NCBI GenBank assembly: GCA_963971425.1
Contig: OZ020518.1
Location: 7,853,989-7,917,988 of the forward strand
Direction: 5' to 3'
Length of the DNA: 64,000 nt
Source of the DNA: Bryoerythrophyllum caledonicum
Taxonomy: Eukaryota; Streptophyta; Bryopsida; Pottiales; Pottiaceae
In this document: positions 1 through 12,006 of the stretch, piece after piece
Layout of the letters: the number at the start of each line of letters is the position of its first letter
Numbering within the stretch: the stretch's first letter is position 1
Translations under genes and position numbers: made by a program
The notes under the pieces: model-generated
The model's database searches: none
Told to the model about the DNA's origin: nothing
What the model saw: only the letters and a program-made list of their open reading frames with translations

Positions 1-513
1 TTTAATTTTTTTGCAGCATTATGTGGTGTGAACATTTTTTATTGACCATTTGGATTCTCATTCTAAAACATACTAAGTTCAGAAAAAAAATATAACGCAA
101 ATTGACAATTTTTGAACCTTGACTCCTTGCACAATCTTTTTGAATACACTACACCCTTTCTTTACCTCTTAAAATTGGAGTGTAAGGAAATTATATCATG
201 CTTAACATGATGGAAATGAATCTAGACCTTGTGTAGTGCAAAAATTTGACACCAGGTGAAGTCAAAGTCCGTTGATCCATGAAACGCAGGGAAAAAAATG
301 GACCCTTTTCTCTACTTTAAACACTATAATATTACAATCCATGGTGTCAAACTTTATGAAATTTGTTATGTAAGTTACTTAATAAGTCTTAATTGAGATC
401 CTACGGTGAAAACTAGAAGTAAGAGATTTTGGTTTTGTCTTTACTCATTGATGTAAAACGAGCAGTTTTATAATGTTCTTGGTGTGAAATTGTCAAAGAA
501 ATGTAGGGGTTAA
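1..513 (+). mobile_element. TTAA MITE copy A (cut by window start)
   Basis: This is the right-hand part of a repeat family seen at least eight times in the window. It shares the family's internal blocks: 'gtagtgcaaaaatttgacac', then 'gaagtcaaagtcc', then a 'caatcc...gtcaaactt' block and 'cttaattgagatcc'. It ends in AGGGG followed by TTAA at 510-513, the same end as the complete copies. The left end lies outside the window. No coding capacity is seen. Confidence 0.75.
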
Positions 514-1257
514 GTGAATCGGGACTCTATGTCATTGCTAGGAAATCAAGTGAATTGAAGAAATGAGCTCAAGTAAAATTGGGACAAGAAATTGATTGAG
601 CTCAAGAAATTCAAATGAACGTCCTCGGGACATCCGAGGAGCACAAGTGATTTAGGTGAACGTGGTTGGGACATCCACGTCATTGGGACTCCTTCTCCAC
701 GTCACCGGGACAATTGGGACTCCTTGGCGTTGGGACACCTACTCTCCCAGTGACGTTAGCGGGACAATAGTGACGTCAGCGGGACAATTATGCTCCAGTT
801 TCGTAGCATCGGGGCTTAGGGATGGGGACTTTATTGCAGGCAGGGCAAGGCATGGACGTCCTCATGGCAATTGTATTGCTTGTGTCCGCGCCCAACTGGT
901 TGTCCGTGCTTAGCTTGAATGTAGTGAGCGCCTTGTCTTCATCCGCGCCTAGACATTCTGTCTATGCCCTGCTAATGACATCCACGCTTTGTCATCTGTC
1001 CGGGGCCTGGCACACGTCCCCGTCCAACATCCTACCTTGTAGCCAGGTAGCGCCAACGTGGCAACCACGTTGCCATTTTTACCTTACCAAAGAGTCAACT
1101 ACGTGTCGACTACATTGGACGGGGAGGACCTCTATTGGACGGGCGAACCGGACATTTGCCGGGTTTGACAACCCTAACTCGGCCTTAATTGGTCAAAACC
1201 GAGACGCCTTGCACAATAGACCCTATTAGGCTTCAGGGCCGCAATAACAGTGCATCT
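514..1257. other. GC-richer intergenic stretch with degenerate GGGAC repeats
   Basis: Between two MITE copies the sequence becomes clearly richer in G and C. From about 620 to 800 a short word resembling 'gggacaattgggactcc' or 'gggacatcc' recurs in degenerate form, interspersed with ACGTCA/TGACGTCA-like words. Open frames here do not resemble any protein I know. It may be part of an old retroelement, but I see no terminal repeats. Confidence 0.4.
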
Positions 1258-2200
1258 TTAATCCCTAAAGGACCAAAGTCCCCTTGAGGGACATTTTGAG
1301 TTTGAGTAAGGTACTACGTTCTCAATTCTAGGCATTATTTTCTGAGATTTGATATTGAATGGACAACTTTTGATTAGCTTTGCGTAGACACAAATTTTGT
1401 AGAATTCCGACTTACGGTTCAAAAGTTACAATTTATTTTCACTTACATATACAAATAGTGCAGCAGTTTAGTGTGACATATCACAAATACTGTCACTAAA
1501 CTTTAATAACTTCTAATTCAATAGAAATTCGAGTTTTTTTCCATTTAAAAGAAAGAAAATGTCGTCTTGGAAAGGAAATTGAGATCTTTGCATCTATCGT
1601 ATGGATTTGTGAATTTAAAAAATTTGAGAAGGATATGATATATGCAAAATATAAAGTGTATTGTTGATTCTCAACACATAGTTGCATTGCAAGATTTTCT
1701 AGGACATCTTCAACACCTCTTCTACTTCTAAAATTTGGTGCGCATGTGCCTAACATGATCCTTTTCAAGTTAACATAATGAATTCACAGCCCGTAGTGCA
1801 AAAAGTTGCCATAGAAGGTGGTCAAAGTTTGTTGAAGGTGTTTAGTATGACCTCAAAAAGAGATTATGTCTCACTTCAAAGGCTGATATCTTTCAATCCG
1901 TGCGGTCAAACTTACCAAAATTTTCACCACACGCTCTCATACAACTTTTGTACAAGATCCTATGGTTTAATTCTCAGAAAAAACATTTTGTAGCATTTTG
2001 TGTTGAATGCGCATTTTTGGAGTGATTTTGAGGGGAAAATGTCTTGGTCCTTTAGGGGTTAAGTGTGTAGAGCATGGGAATGCCTATGGATAGCTCAAGC
2101 TCAATCACCTCCTTTGGCGTGAGGTTGTCCAAATACATGATGATGGCATGTAGGGAGTTTCCATGAGCGGCAACCATAATGTTCTTTCTAGACATTAGCT
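1222..2200 (-). pseudogene. phosphoglycerate mutase gene fragment, split by MITE B
   Basis: Read on the minus strand from about 2198 to 2063, one exon-sized stretch encodes the C-terminal phosphohistidine-fold segment of plant 2,3-bisphosphoglycerate-dependent phosphoglycerate mutase: NIMVAAHGNSL, then IIMYLDNLTPKEVIELELS, then GIPMLYT. The AAHGNS histidine is one of the family's catalytic residues. The frame stops at the edge of MITE B. Joining the minus strand across the MITE at its TTAA site gives LYTLKDALLLR, which fits the family's LYIFKEGKFIRR position by position. The rest of the enzyme is absent, so this is a broken piece rather than a gene. An AG acceptor just upstream (about 2190) suggests it came from an intron-bearing genomic copy. 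Confidence 0.75.
1258..2062 (+). mobile_element. TTAA MITE copy B, complete
   Basis: About 805 bases bounded by TTAA on both sides (1258-1261 and 2059-2062). The left end reads TCCCTAAAGGACCA and the right end is its inverse, TGGTCCTTTAGGGG. It carries the family's internal 'ctttcaatccgtgcggtcaaa' block. No transposase is encoded, so it is non-autonomous. It interrupts a phosphoglycerate-mutase fragment. Confidence 0.85.
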
Positions 2201-2282
2201 CAGTCATACCAGTCAGAGTGCAAAAAACTCTAAAATCCAAGTTTTGAAATCCTAAACTCTGTACCTCAAGGTATAAGCACAC

Positions 2283-3736
2283 TATGGTACCCCACTTTAG
2301 ATGTCATTGTGTCCCATATTTGGATAAAATTTATTTTAAGGGTACATAAATGAGGAAAATTACATTATTGAATTTGATGGAATAATTGATATTACTGATG
2401 GATCCAAGGATCCAAGAGCAATCTTCCATTTGTAATCAATATTTTATTTTTATTCAATAAAATCACTAAAATTGGAGAATTTCATTAAAAATTGTTTTTT
2501 TTAAAACTTTTTTTGGTTGATAGAGAAAGCTATCAAGATTTTCTAGGTAGGTCTAATTTTTGTTTAATTAGTTTGTTTTTGAAATAACTCTAAACTCATA
2601 AATTAAATTTTTTAGTGTTACAATGCACCTCCTCTCAAGTTTAGCGTTCCTAGAAAGTCCTTGTAGAAGGGACTAAATACCAAAAAAATTAGGCCTCCAT
2701 GCAGAATCAAGTTAACTCCCATCACCAACCAAGCAAAATGAAAAACATATTTTTTTTCAATTTTATATTGAATTATCTGTTTTTGCCAAATTTGTATGGG
2801 GTGTAGTGTGCTTTAACCCAAGTGATTTTATATGTTTGCAATGAGATGTAACTTAGTTATGAATTTTCAAAGTGGTTGGCAATGTTTAGCCTATGTCTGC
2901 CACTAGGTAACCCCCATTAGTGCCAATCAAAAGTTAGGAGTCTTTACCAATAATAACCCTTAATTTGGAGCTGACGAAGAGTGAATGGATATGGGGCAGA
3001 TATATATGGCGTGGTATTGGAACCAAATAGAGAGTAGTAGTGATAGGAAGGTGGAGGTCATGGGGGGATATACCTTAGTTCACATTTTCTACCCTCCCTC
3101 CATTTCGGAAAATTTGAGGCCCCTCATTGGTTCCCTTGACTATGAATTTTGGGAGTTGAAGCTTTTGGGGGTTCATCCCCCAAAAGTCAAGACCACCACT
3201 TCCCCAAATTCATGGTTTGTTCTAGTGCAATCTATTTAAATAGCTTTGAATCATAAACTATTGTAGTGTTGATGATTCTTCTGCACTGTTCATTGAATAT
3301 AGTGTGGACAAGACCAATTCAAGTTTCTACACTAGTTGGAAATTGACAGGCAATCGTCGGCTAACACACACTTGTTTGTGTACATACACCAAATCAGAAC
3401 TGACATGCATGTGTTTGATGTAAATAAGTATAGGTGATCATAAGAGGATCAACATACCCCAAACCCTAAACTCTAAACCATAAAGCTGGTCTGTTGGCTC
3501 ACCCACTTGGCTTACCCACAACAAACAACATCTATAGAGAAATTTTAGCAAGGATGTGGACCATGCTGGATCAAGCTTTTGATCAGCATAGCTTCTGAGA
3601 AATACACGTCTAGAAACAAGAAGCACCTCTATTTGGTTGCACGCAAGTTTGTGCTATTCTTTTGGGTGTGTTCTAACGAAATACACTTCTGTACTAGAAT
3701 GTAAGTCAAAGAATGCACTATCCGTCATCTCATGTG
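2283..3736. other. AT-rich intergenic stretch
   Basis: No gene, RNA gene or repeat that I recognise. The sequence is AT-rich with several poly-T runs around 2440-2620 and 2745. Short open frames here (for example 2985-3239 and 3438-3626) have no recognisable features. Confidence 0.5.
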
Positions 3737-6136
3737 CTACTTTAAAGAGCTGTCACTACCCGTAGTGACATTCGAAGAATCGAACACATGAACCGTGTCC
3801 AGTCCCTCATGCACCCTCGCATCACTAAACTCACTTGACCTCCGACGCACTCTGCAAATCCCATCCACACCTCGGATTGCCACCAGCTCCTCCACAACCT
3901 CCTTCATGCCTGGCCTGTGGTGCCGCCTCTCTGCCAGGCACTTGCACGCCACTTCACCCACTCTCTGCATCTGATGGGCAACAATGCCATACGCGCTCTC
4001 GTCAAACAGCCGTGGGTCAGCTATGGCCTTCACGTCCCTTCTTCTGATGAAGGGTAACGCCATGGTGGCCAGATTCACGTCCTCCTCCCTCCGCTGGAAG
4101 TCCACCGGCTTCAGCGACGTCACGAGCTCCAACAGCACCATTCCGAAGCTGTACACATCGCTCTTGTCTGTGAGTTGGAAGGTTCTGAAGTACTCGGGGT
4201 CTAAGTATCCCGGAGTTCCCTTTACCGCAGTCGAAACGTGGGTGGCGTCGGGCTTCACAAGCTTTGAAATGCCGAAGTCGGCAACCTTGACGTCGAACTT
4301 GTCGTCCAAGAGTATGTTGGAGGTCTTCATGTCCCGGTGATAGATGGGCGGAAACGCAGCCGAGTGCAGGTACCTGCAAGCAATGTAATCGACGTCTAAA
4401 GGTTTCGCATGTGTTTCAGAAAAAGAGATGCTGGTTTGGAGTGTGTTCCAATGAACAGACTAACCTGAGAGCTTCGGCCGTGTCGATGGCAATCTGCAAT
4501 CTCTTACCCCAACTCAAATGTTGGATCCCAGGTCGTTCACCTTGCAAGTGTTGGAACAGGTCCCCATTCGACACGTACTCATACACAAGCATGGGGACCT
4601 CAACCTCGAGGCAGCACCCATGCAGCCTCACCAAGTTTCGATGATTCACTTGCGACAACAGAAATACCTCATTTATAAACTGCTCTGACAGACCCTTCAT
4701 GTTCACAGTCTTATCATTGATCTTCTTGATGGCGACTTGCACGCCGTTGTCAAGTGTGCCCTTGTACACTGTGCCAAAACCTCCGGATCCTAATTTGCAG
4801 TCATCTGAGAAGTTCTTGGTGGCTCTCTGAAGCGCTTTGAGGGTGTAAAAGGTTGTCGGGTAGGCTGTTTGGTGGGAGTGTGGTGCATTGAAGTGTTGCA
4901 GCTTCCCAATAGCCTCTATGTTCTTACTCGTGAAGTCCCATGTTTGGTAGCCAGCCACAACAATTGATACATAACAGGAAACTTATTATTGCGGCTAGAA
5001 AACTGCAGACAACACCAGCAGGTCAAAGTATGAATGTTAAAATGGGTAGTCCGATAACGCTTATGATTTCGTGATTCTATTTCAGCCCATGTGCCCAAGC
5101 TAAAAGAATTGTGAAAGGCATATAGACTCTCAGGACAAGTTCTTCGCTCATTTCGGGTGGGATGTCGATGACACATCAGATACTTTCTCAAAAACAAAGA
5201 CATCCATTTCCAAAGTTGAGTGGCGTTCCTGACATCGTAAAGAGATTGATAGGGAGACAACGCTAACCAAGAATGATGTATAACCTCCTTTTCTTGGCTT
5301 TGGCTTCATCTCTTTCCGCATCTGAATCCCCTGCAGTTGGTGGAGGCCCTGGAGATGGAGACGGCAGTAGCTGAGAGGTAAAATTTGTGAATGACTTATC
5401 TGCACGCTTACGAAACAAGGACCAAGTCAGTTCTAGTTGAAACAAACAGAAACAACCCCTAACAACTCTTGCGTGCTCTCGTAGACGTACTTCTGTCGCC
5501 TCCAAATTGAAGCACCAACGAATAGTTCGTGTTCGGAATATTTGGAAGGCCGGGAGGGGGCACCTCGAACAGCTTGCAGGTTTTGAACGCCGGATCCCTG
5601 AAGTTGTCCAGCGTCATTGGACAAGCCCACCGAGATTCAGTCGGATTGAACACGCCCGAGCCAGAGCGGTCACAGGGGCTGCTAAAATTCGAGAACGAAG
5701 TGCACCCTCCGATCACCGGATCGGGGCAATCCAGAAGCAGGGTGGTCGTGTTAGTGATGTTCATTTCTCTGAACCTGTTCGGGTCGAAGTCGCGGCAGGT
5801 CGCGTTCGATCCCTGCGGCACCAGCGAAAGCGTCTGGTTCCAGTAATCTATCTTGGTCACCTTGTACTGGTCTTGCGAAAACGTGTTATTCTCCGTGATG
5901 TTGAGGTACAGCGTCTCCCCCTGGCACTCGAGCATGAACTTCGGATACGTGGAGTAGCACTTGTTGCTGAGTGCATCCGGCTTCAGGCGAAATGGGAACC
6001 TGATCGACGCATCAATGTGCGAACCGCATATCCTCCAGGGACAGTACCCGCTGGCGCTTGCCGCCTCAGATACGCTTATGATCATCATGCTCAACATCAC
6101 CAATGCACACGCCAACTTCACCCGCGGCATCGTCAT
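3737..6136 (-). CDS. GUB_WAK receptor-like kinase (LRK10L type)
   Basis: A plasma-membrane receptor kinase with a cysteine-rich galacturonan-binding (GUB_WAK) ectodomain. Four exons join in one open frame of 643 codons: 5491-6136, 5268-5399, 4465-4981 and 3737-4373, all with GT-AG introns. Residues 1-25 are a signal peptide (MTMPRVKLACALVMLSMMII). CPWRICGSHIDASIRFPF starts the GUB_WAK domain, and several N-x-S/T sites follow. A Pro/Ser linker and a basic KAKKRR precede a single membrane span (YIILVSCYVSIVVAGY) that is formed only when exons 2 and 3 are joined. The kinase has LGSGGFGTVYKG, VAIKK, HRDMKTSN, VADFG, GTPGYLDPEY and DVYSFGMVLLEL, so all catalytic residues are present. Start chosen at the first ATG before the signal peptide. 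Ligand unknown; cell-wall or defence sensing is inferred from the family. Confidence 0.9.
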
Positions 6137-6889
6137 AGTTTCTCCACCTCCCTGACTTCTGATCCCTCAAGCCAACTCTCCTCGCCTAAAAACTTGTCGC
6201 TGGCTTCAATCCACATCAATCTCCCATCAGAGACTCATCTCAAACCAGCCATTCACCGGTGTCGGTAACGCAACATCAACGTCTGATGCACGGACAGTAG
6301 CCGCCTCACATGCCCCATAACTTGCTTAGCGAGGTGTCAGTGTAATAATGAACACGACCTTGACCCCTAGATTCCCAGGAACTGTCTACAACTCCCAGAC
6401 AGAGGTTCGACATATCAGAAAGTCTACCCTGTTCTCGATCAAAGAATCTAGATTGGAGCTTGCTAACGTTCTTGAAGCCATCGGAAGGAATTATCTCACA
6501 GCAAGTGCTCGATTTGCTCCCCAGCTCTCCCTGCCTGCAGATGGTCAATTTGTCGGTAAACAGTCCTGCAAGTATGTGGCGGCCGGAAATGTCAAAGAGT
6601 GTCTGAAAACCTCCAAGTCGTGGACAAGGCTTTGTATAGCTTCGATCATTTCGTCACTTCCTCACCCTGCATCACAGTCTCCAGGCTATCATGCATCACC
6701 TGATGTTTTGTTCCACAACCCTGTAAATCTTGCCCACATACTTCAGTTCAAAGACGCACAACATTACGTCCAGAGCTCTTTCAAGCTCTCTCAGGGCGAC
6801 TCTTCCTCGAGGTATACTCGGGATTCTTCCGGAAAGATACCGTGAGTTTTGGCCTCATCGTCTCATTTTTTATTCTAGGAATTGGCCCT
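6137..6889. other. upstream region of the receptor kinase
   Basis: The first 150 bases upstream of the kinase start are pyrimidine-rich on the minus strand's complement and probably hold the 5' leader and promoter. An open frame at 6348-6845 on the plus strand has no recognisable features. I see no clear TATA box. Confidence 0.3.
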
Positions 6890-8400
6890 AAATATCTCTT
6901 TACCCCTACAGGCCCAAGGCATTTTCCCTCAAGAAACACTCCAAAACTGCCACTACCAAAAAGTGCCAAGAAAATAGAAACCTTAACCCATAAAGGACCA
7001 AGTGTCAAAAATGGGCTTTTCGAAAGTTCGGTCAGGTTCCTATGGTGTCAATTTCCAACATTCCTCTTTGAAATTTTTGCTATAGAAAGGTATTACCAAG
7101 ACCTTAGTGGGAAAACATTTTTTTTCCTAAATTGGACGTTTGATGAAAAAGTTATAGGATTTTGGATTTCAAATGGGGAGAGCGGGCACCTCGGGCACCT
7201 CCAAAAACTATTGCTAGGGCACTCTATTGAATGTGAGATTTTCAGTACTCGCAAGTAATATGATTTCCCTTCATATTGTCAAAAATATTTCTTGTCTTTA
7301 GTGAAAAATAGCATACCAACCCAAGTCAAACATTTTCACACATTGTCACTCATTGTTGGACAAGGTACCAAAAAAAACTTCTTCTTTTCCACATAAAACC
7401 TAGATATCTTTATATTTTTCAAAAAAAAAATTCCACAACAATATGTGTTGTAAATATTCTTGTTGGCCATTCGGATTATCAATCTAGAACATATTAAGTT
7501 CACAAAAAATTAAAGGGTGAATTAACTAATTTCAAATCTCCACTCCTTACATAGTTGTTTTGAATATGCTACACTTGTTTTCTACCTCTAAAAATTGGTG
7601 TATGAGGAACTAACATCATGCTTAACAAGATGGTAATGGATTTAGACCTTGTGTAGTGCAAAAATTTGACACCAAGTGAAGTCAAAGTCTGCTGATCCAC
7701 TACATACAGGGAAGAAAACGAACCATAAGATTGACTTCAAACACTATAATCTTTCAATCCGTGCGGTCAAAGTTTATGAAATTTTGAAAATATATTACTT
7801 AATAAGTCTTAATTGAGATCCAACGGTCAAAATTAGAAATTTAAGTTTTTGTTTCCTTCTTTGTTCATTGCACTAGAATCCAACAATTGTGAAGTGTTTT
7901 TGGTGTAAAACTGTCACGATACCTTAGGGATTAAAGTAAAACTTCGGAATTTTAACGGTGATATCTTAGAATAGAATTACATATGAACATTCCATTTTTT
8001 TGGTTGCAATCCCCGACACAAATATTAAAATTATAGCATTTGAAATGCAAGTATAAAATTTCTTTCCGCTTGCCAGAGGGTGAAAATGTTTGGCTTGGGT
8101 CAAGATGCTTTTTTATACTAAAGACATCAAAAGAATTGGCACTTTTAAAGAGGATAATATTCTTAACATGTATTATTTTTTACATGTATGAAAATTCTTA
8201 AGGTCAATAGAAACTTCTAGCAAAACTTTTGGAGCTGCCTAGAGTTCTAGTTATGCACTTAGAAAAGCGTAACTTATTTTTAGAAAGTCTAATGAGAAAA
8301 ATAATATATTACTACATCTTTGTTAAAAATTCTAGGAGTTAATGATCAAAATTGAGACCATAGAAATCTGCCCTAAATGGAACAGATCCCTCCCGATTAA
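6890..8400 (+). mobile_element. older TTAA MITE copy J, split by copy C
   Basis: The left part (about 6890-6982: TTTACCCCTACAGGCCCAAG, then 'ccaaaactgccactaccaaaaag') matches the left end of copy E at 48.9 kb. The right part resumes at 7931 with 'ttaaagtaaaacttcgg' and runs through 'ttttggttgcaatcc' and 'cttctagcaaaacttttgg', again parallel to copy E. The right boundary near 8400 is approximate. It was already present when copy C inserted into it. Confidence 0.6.
6983..7934 (+). mobile_element. TTAA MITE copy C, complete, nested in J
   Basis: A 952-base element flanked by TTAA at 6983-6986 and 7931-7934. The ends read CCCATAAAGGACCAAGTGTC (left) and, inverted, TCCCTAAGGTATCGTGACAG (right). 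The flanking sequence on the two sides joins into continuous family sequence matching copy E, so the boundaries are those of a real insertion. No protein is encoded. Its closest relative in the window is copy D, which has the same length and lies in opposite orientation. Confidence 0.85.
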
Positions 8401-9651
8401 ATAAGCCTAATACCTATAAGCAAGCCAAGAAGGGGGAAGGCAACTAACTTAGATTCATGGTACATGATGACCTCTCCTTCATTATTTCTGAAGGTAGCTA
8501 AAACTATGTCTAACTTGAGTTTACAGACCACCAAGTTCATTTATATTTGATAAGGATTCTCATCTAGATACCAATCAATTCTTCCATTGACTTGACCCCT
8601 TAAGGCCTAATGAGCTTACGAGGCTTGGAAGAATCTACAAGTGTACTAGATTCTGCAAAACATCATCTAGACAATGGATTTGTTTTATCGTGACCCCACT
8701 TCATGGAAATAACTAAAATTTGCCAATGCATGCTTTGATTTTGGCCGTGCATGTCGTGGTAGATGCTCATCTTGCTCCGCCACTAAGTCGCAATTCAAAC
8801 TTTCCATGGAAATGGCTTGTATATGGTTATTAGGCCTTAAAAGGGTAATAGCTTTTAAGAGCAAGGAAAGAGCAATATTATAAATAATATGAGTGTGGTT
8901 GAGTCATCAAGGTTTGAGACTTTGTTGTGTGACACAACGACGCTATTTTGTGAACCATGAGCGGCAAGCGGCGAGCGTACAAAACTCTAAAAATTGGAAA
9001 AATTAATCATAGTTTTTTATAATGTAAAATTGTGGGCAATTTGGACAAAATTTTGATTTTGGAGCATTATTTTTAAATTAAGAAAGTAGCATGTGACCAT
9101 GGTCACATTTGGAACATTTTTTTTGGACTATTGGGCCTTCTTCTCTTTCCGTGCTTAGGTAATAATGTATATCTAATATTTTTAAATTTAGAATGATCAC
9201 ATTCAAATCTTGTACAGCATGTTTAATATTTTGGTCTAGGCACGGCCAAATTTATTATATATAAATATCCATTGATTTGGACACAAGGTATACTACAGGG
9301 TATCACCTAGGTATCAGAAGGGCATTGACTAGGTTTAGAACGGGTATGACCTAGGCATTATTTGGTTATCATCCATGTATTACAGGGTCATCACATGGGC
9401 ATTCAATGGAATCACTTACACAAATCCAAAGGGATTTCTGGAAAAGGTTGATAGTCTCCGCTTTGAATTCACCTAGTACAAAAGTCTCCATTGCGTACAA
9501 TAGTGCATATGAAGTACGCCAATTAACAGATCATAACAAACTCAATAGGTACATGAACTAAATTCACGTCCACGTCTACGACTCTCCAACTCTACGTCTG
9601 AGCAATCTAATATCGTAGACTTTTTTGAGAAATACGACATCATTGCCTTTC
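8401..9651. other. AT-rich intergenic with degenerate 'gggtatcacctaggtat' repeats
   Basis: No gene seen. At about 9285-9420 a loose repeat of 'gggtatcacctaggtatc' and 'gggcattgacctaggcatt' type recurs four to six times. The rest is AT-rich and unremarkable. Confidence 0.4.
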
Positions 9652-12006
9652 TCACTCTTGTTTGGCAATGTTTGCAAGCTCTAGAATCCGCATGATTTTG
9701 TTGAAGCTGAAGCTTGGAGCATGCATGAATAAGTCCTCTTTGTAATCCATTTTATAAAGAAAACATAAGATGGAATACACATGCTTGCAATACTTCCATT
9801 GTCCTTTCTTTTCCAACGCCTCCGATTGCATCTTCAAAAAATCAAGGCATGAACACCAAGAAATGTCCGTGAAGGTGATGCAATAGGACTTGTCATTTTC
9901 TGTATCAAGAGCGATAACGCATCCCCATCCGGGATACGGTATGGCATAGAGGTTGGAGACATAACAATTATTCATAAGAGCGGCGCTTGACCACTTGTTG
10001 CGTTGCTCAGTCATTGAAACATCTATTGTTCTACAAATTGCATAGCCATTTTGGAAGGTGTGGTAAGAATTTGGGTTTGCCGTAACTGGGGAGTGCGACC
10101 GCGGAAGGGGCATGTCCACAGACACTTGGAATTGTCTTCGTGGTAAAAGAGACGTTCCATGCTGCTGCAATTGGAAACTTGCTTCTTTCAACGCTAGTAC
10201 CTCCTGCACTGTTAAATTAGTGTCAAGCTTCACATGCCATATCATTGGAACTGCTGGCCAATCAACCACAAACGATTTCTTATATCCCTTCACATAGAAA
10301 ATAATGTCATTGGGACAAAACTAGAATCTAGCTGAGACATTCCGTGGCGATCTGTAATCTTTCTTCATATCGGCATATGTGGAGGCTAGAAGTCCCATGA
10401 CTTCCACGCCCAACCTTAGTGTTGCTCTACTCACCAGTGTGAGCTTGCAAGGCTTGGCATTTTTTAGCAAACTTTTTTGAGAGGCGGGCAATGTGCCACT
10501 TCGATCGATCACAATCCGATTCCAAAACAGATGTTGTATGCTGAACTCCGGAGTCTTGTCCGGTGAGGACCTCTTCAATACGCGCTCGAGTGACGAGTCA
10601 CCCTTTGGCCACCATGGGGGATAGAATAGTTGACCGTATCGAATCTGTGAGAATCATGGACAGACCTAGGTGGCATGTCAAACTTGCGTTTGGTGGACCC
10701 AAATATTTCTGCTCCTTCCAAGTCGTCCATCGTGGTTAGTAGATCCTCGGCCCCAGGAAAGTTCCTAAAAGCCTCAGGAATGAGTTTAAGATCACATGAG
10801 CATCCCCCCCAGCTAAAATACGTTTAACAAGGCCGACACCACTACCTGGACGATCAACTGACATCTTAAAAACAAAAACTTTACCTTTAGATTGACTCGG
10901 AAACTTGTTTTCATGGATAAACTCGAATTTGGAGGATTCCTACAGGTCCATAATGTTGTCCATCACACCCTTTCCTCCGTTGTAGAACCTCTTGCATGTC
11001 AACACAAGGTTTATTATGTTTGGAGAAGTGAGTCTTGAATTGATCGAGGACAACATCCGTAGATGCTCCATCTAGGCCCGTTGATCTAGAGCCCGAACGA
11101 ATCAAGTAGTCCGAGAGGGACGTCTTACTTGTTGCCATGATGATAGCGGAATTAGTATCCTTTGGTGTGCGTTGGGCTTCCTTTGCAACGCAATTGTGCA
11201 TGACGTCCAATGCGGTTTGATCAACGCCTTTTGAAATGGGATGATGATGATGCCCAAGGTGGATGGCAGCACGCATGCATCATAGATCGCTAGACGTATC
11301 ATAATGAATTTGAGCATCACAAAGGACAAGACAAATTGGAGGGGTTTGACACAACTTACATGCCACTGTTGATTTGTCGGATGGTGCTCCGTTCAATTGA
11401 AATGGGGTGAAGGCAAACTCGTTCCACTCGGTTTGATTTGTGCGACCATCAGATCTGCACTTGTAGTCACAATGCAAATTGGGGCACTAAAGATGTCCGG
11501 TACATGTCGACTTCTGATATGTGAGGCCGAAATCATTCTTGATATTTGTTGTCATAGTCCTGCACCATGTGCGATCGTCGTATTGTTTACTCATCCCACT
11601 AAGGCCTCCTCCAAACTGCGGAGGAATACCCTCTGGAGAGGTGGCAATTCCAATATCACGTCTCCAATATATTTTGGAGGCAGATACTTCACTCTTTGTA
11701 AATTGAGGCTATCTAAATCAAGACGTGATTGTTCAGATCTGGAGCCCTTTCTAATATTGGTTGTACGGACATGTAGAAGGATATTTCGTACGTTTCTAGA
11801 CATAGGATGGACAAGGTCTTCCCTAAGGATACAAATCGAGACATTTTGGACTTGGAAGGAAGTGGACTAGACATTTGAGAAGGAGTTGATCTTTGGGAAC
11901 AGAATGGGTTGCCTGACTTACCTAAGTTCAGGCCAGAAATATCGTCATCCTCAGTATCACTGAGAATGTGGATGCTTGGGTTGGACATCGTGGCCAAATT
12001 AGGCAC
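9652..12006 (-). pseudogene. decayed SWIM / Cys-His-rich protein gene, probably transposon-derived
   Basis: I do not recognise the full protein. On the minus strand, successive blocks look like parts of one coding region. An acidic N-terminus (SNPSIHILSDTEDDD, 11990-11920) comes first. Then LPPKYIGDVILELPPLQ (11680). A cysteine block CKLCQTPPICLVLCDAQIHY (11375-11315) follows, then RAAIHLGHHHHPISKG (11275-11225), then an exon with YPPWWPKGDSSLERV (about 10650-10321). Last is a 213-codon stretch (10293-9652) ending in a SWIM-type zinc-binding pattern, CSCLDF...CKH (about 9865-9780). An in-frame stop separates the cysteine and histidine blocks (11280-11282), and other blocks change frame, so the gene is broken or heavily spliced. 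SWIM fingers are common in MULE-type transposases, but I see no DDE domain here. Confidence 0.5.

Noticed and set aside
5507-6268. 253-codon plus-strand ORF opposite the GUB_WAK exon
   Set aside because: It is the antisense shadow of exon 1, which has a signal peptide and conserved cysteines on the minus strand.
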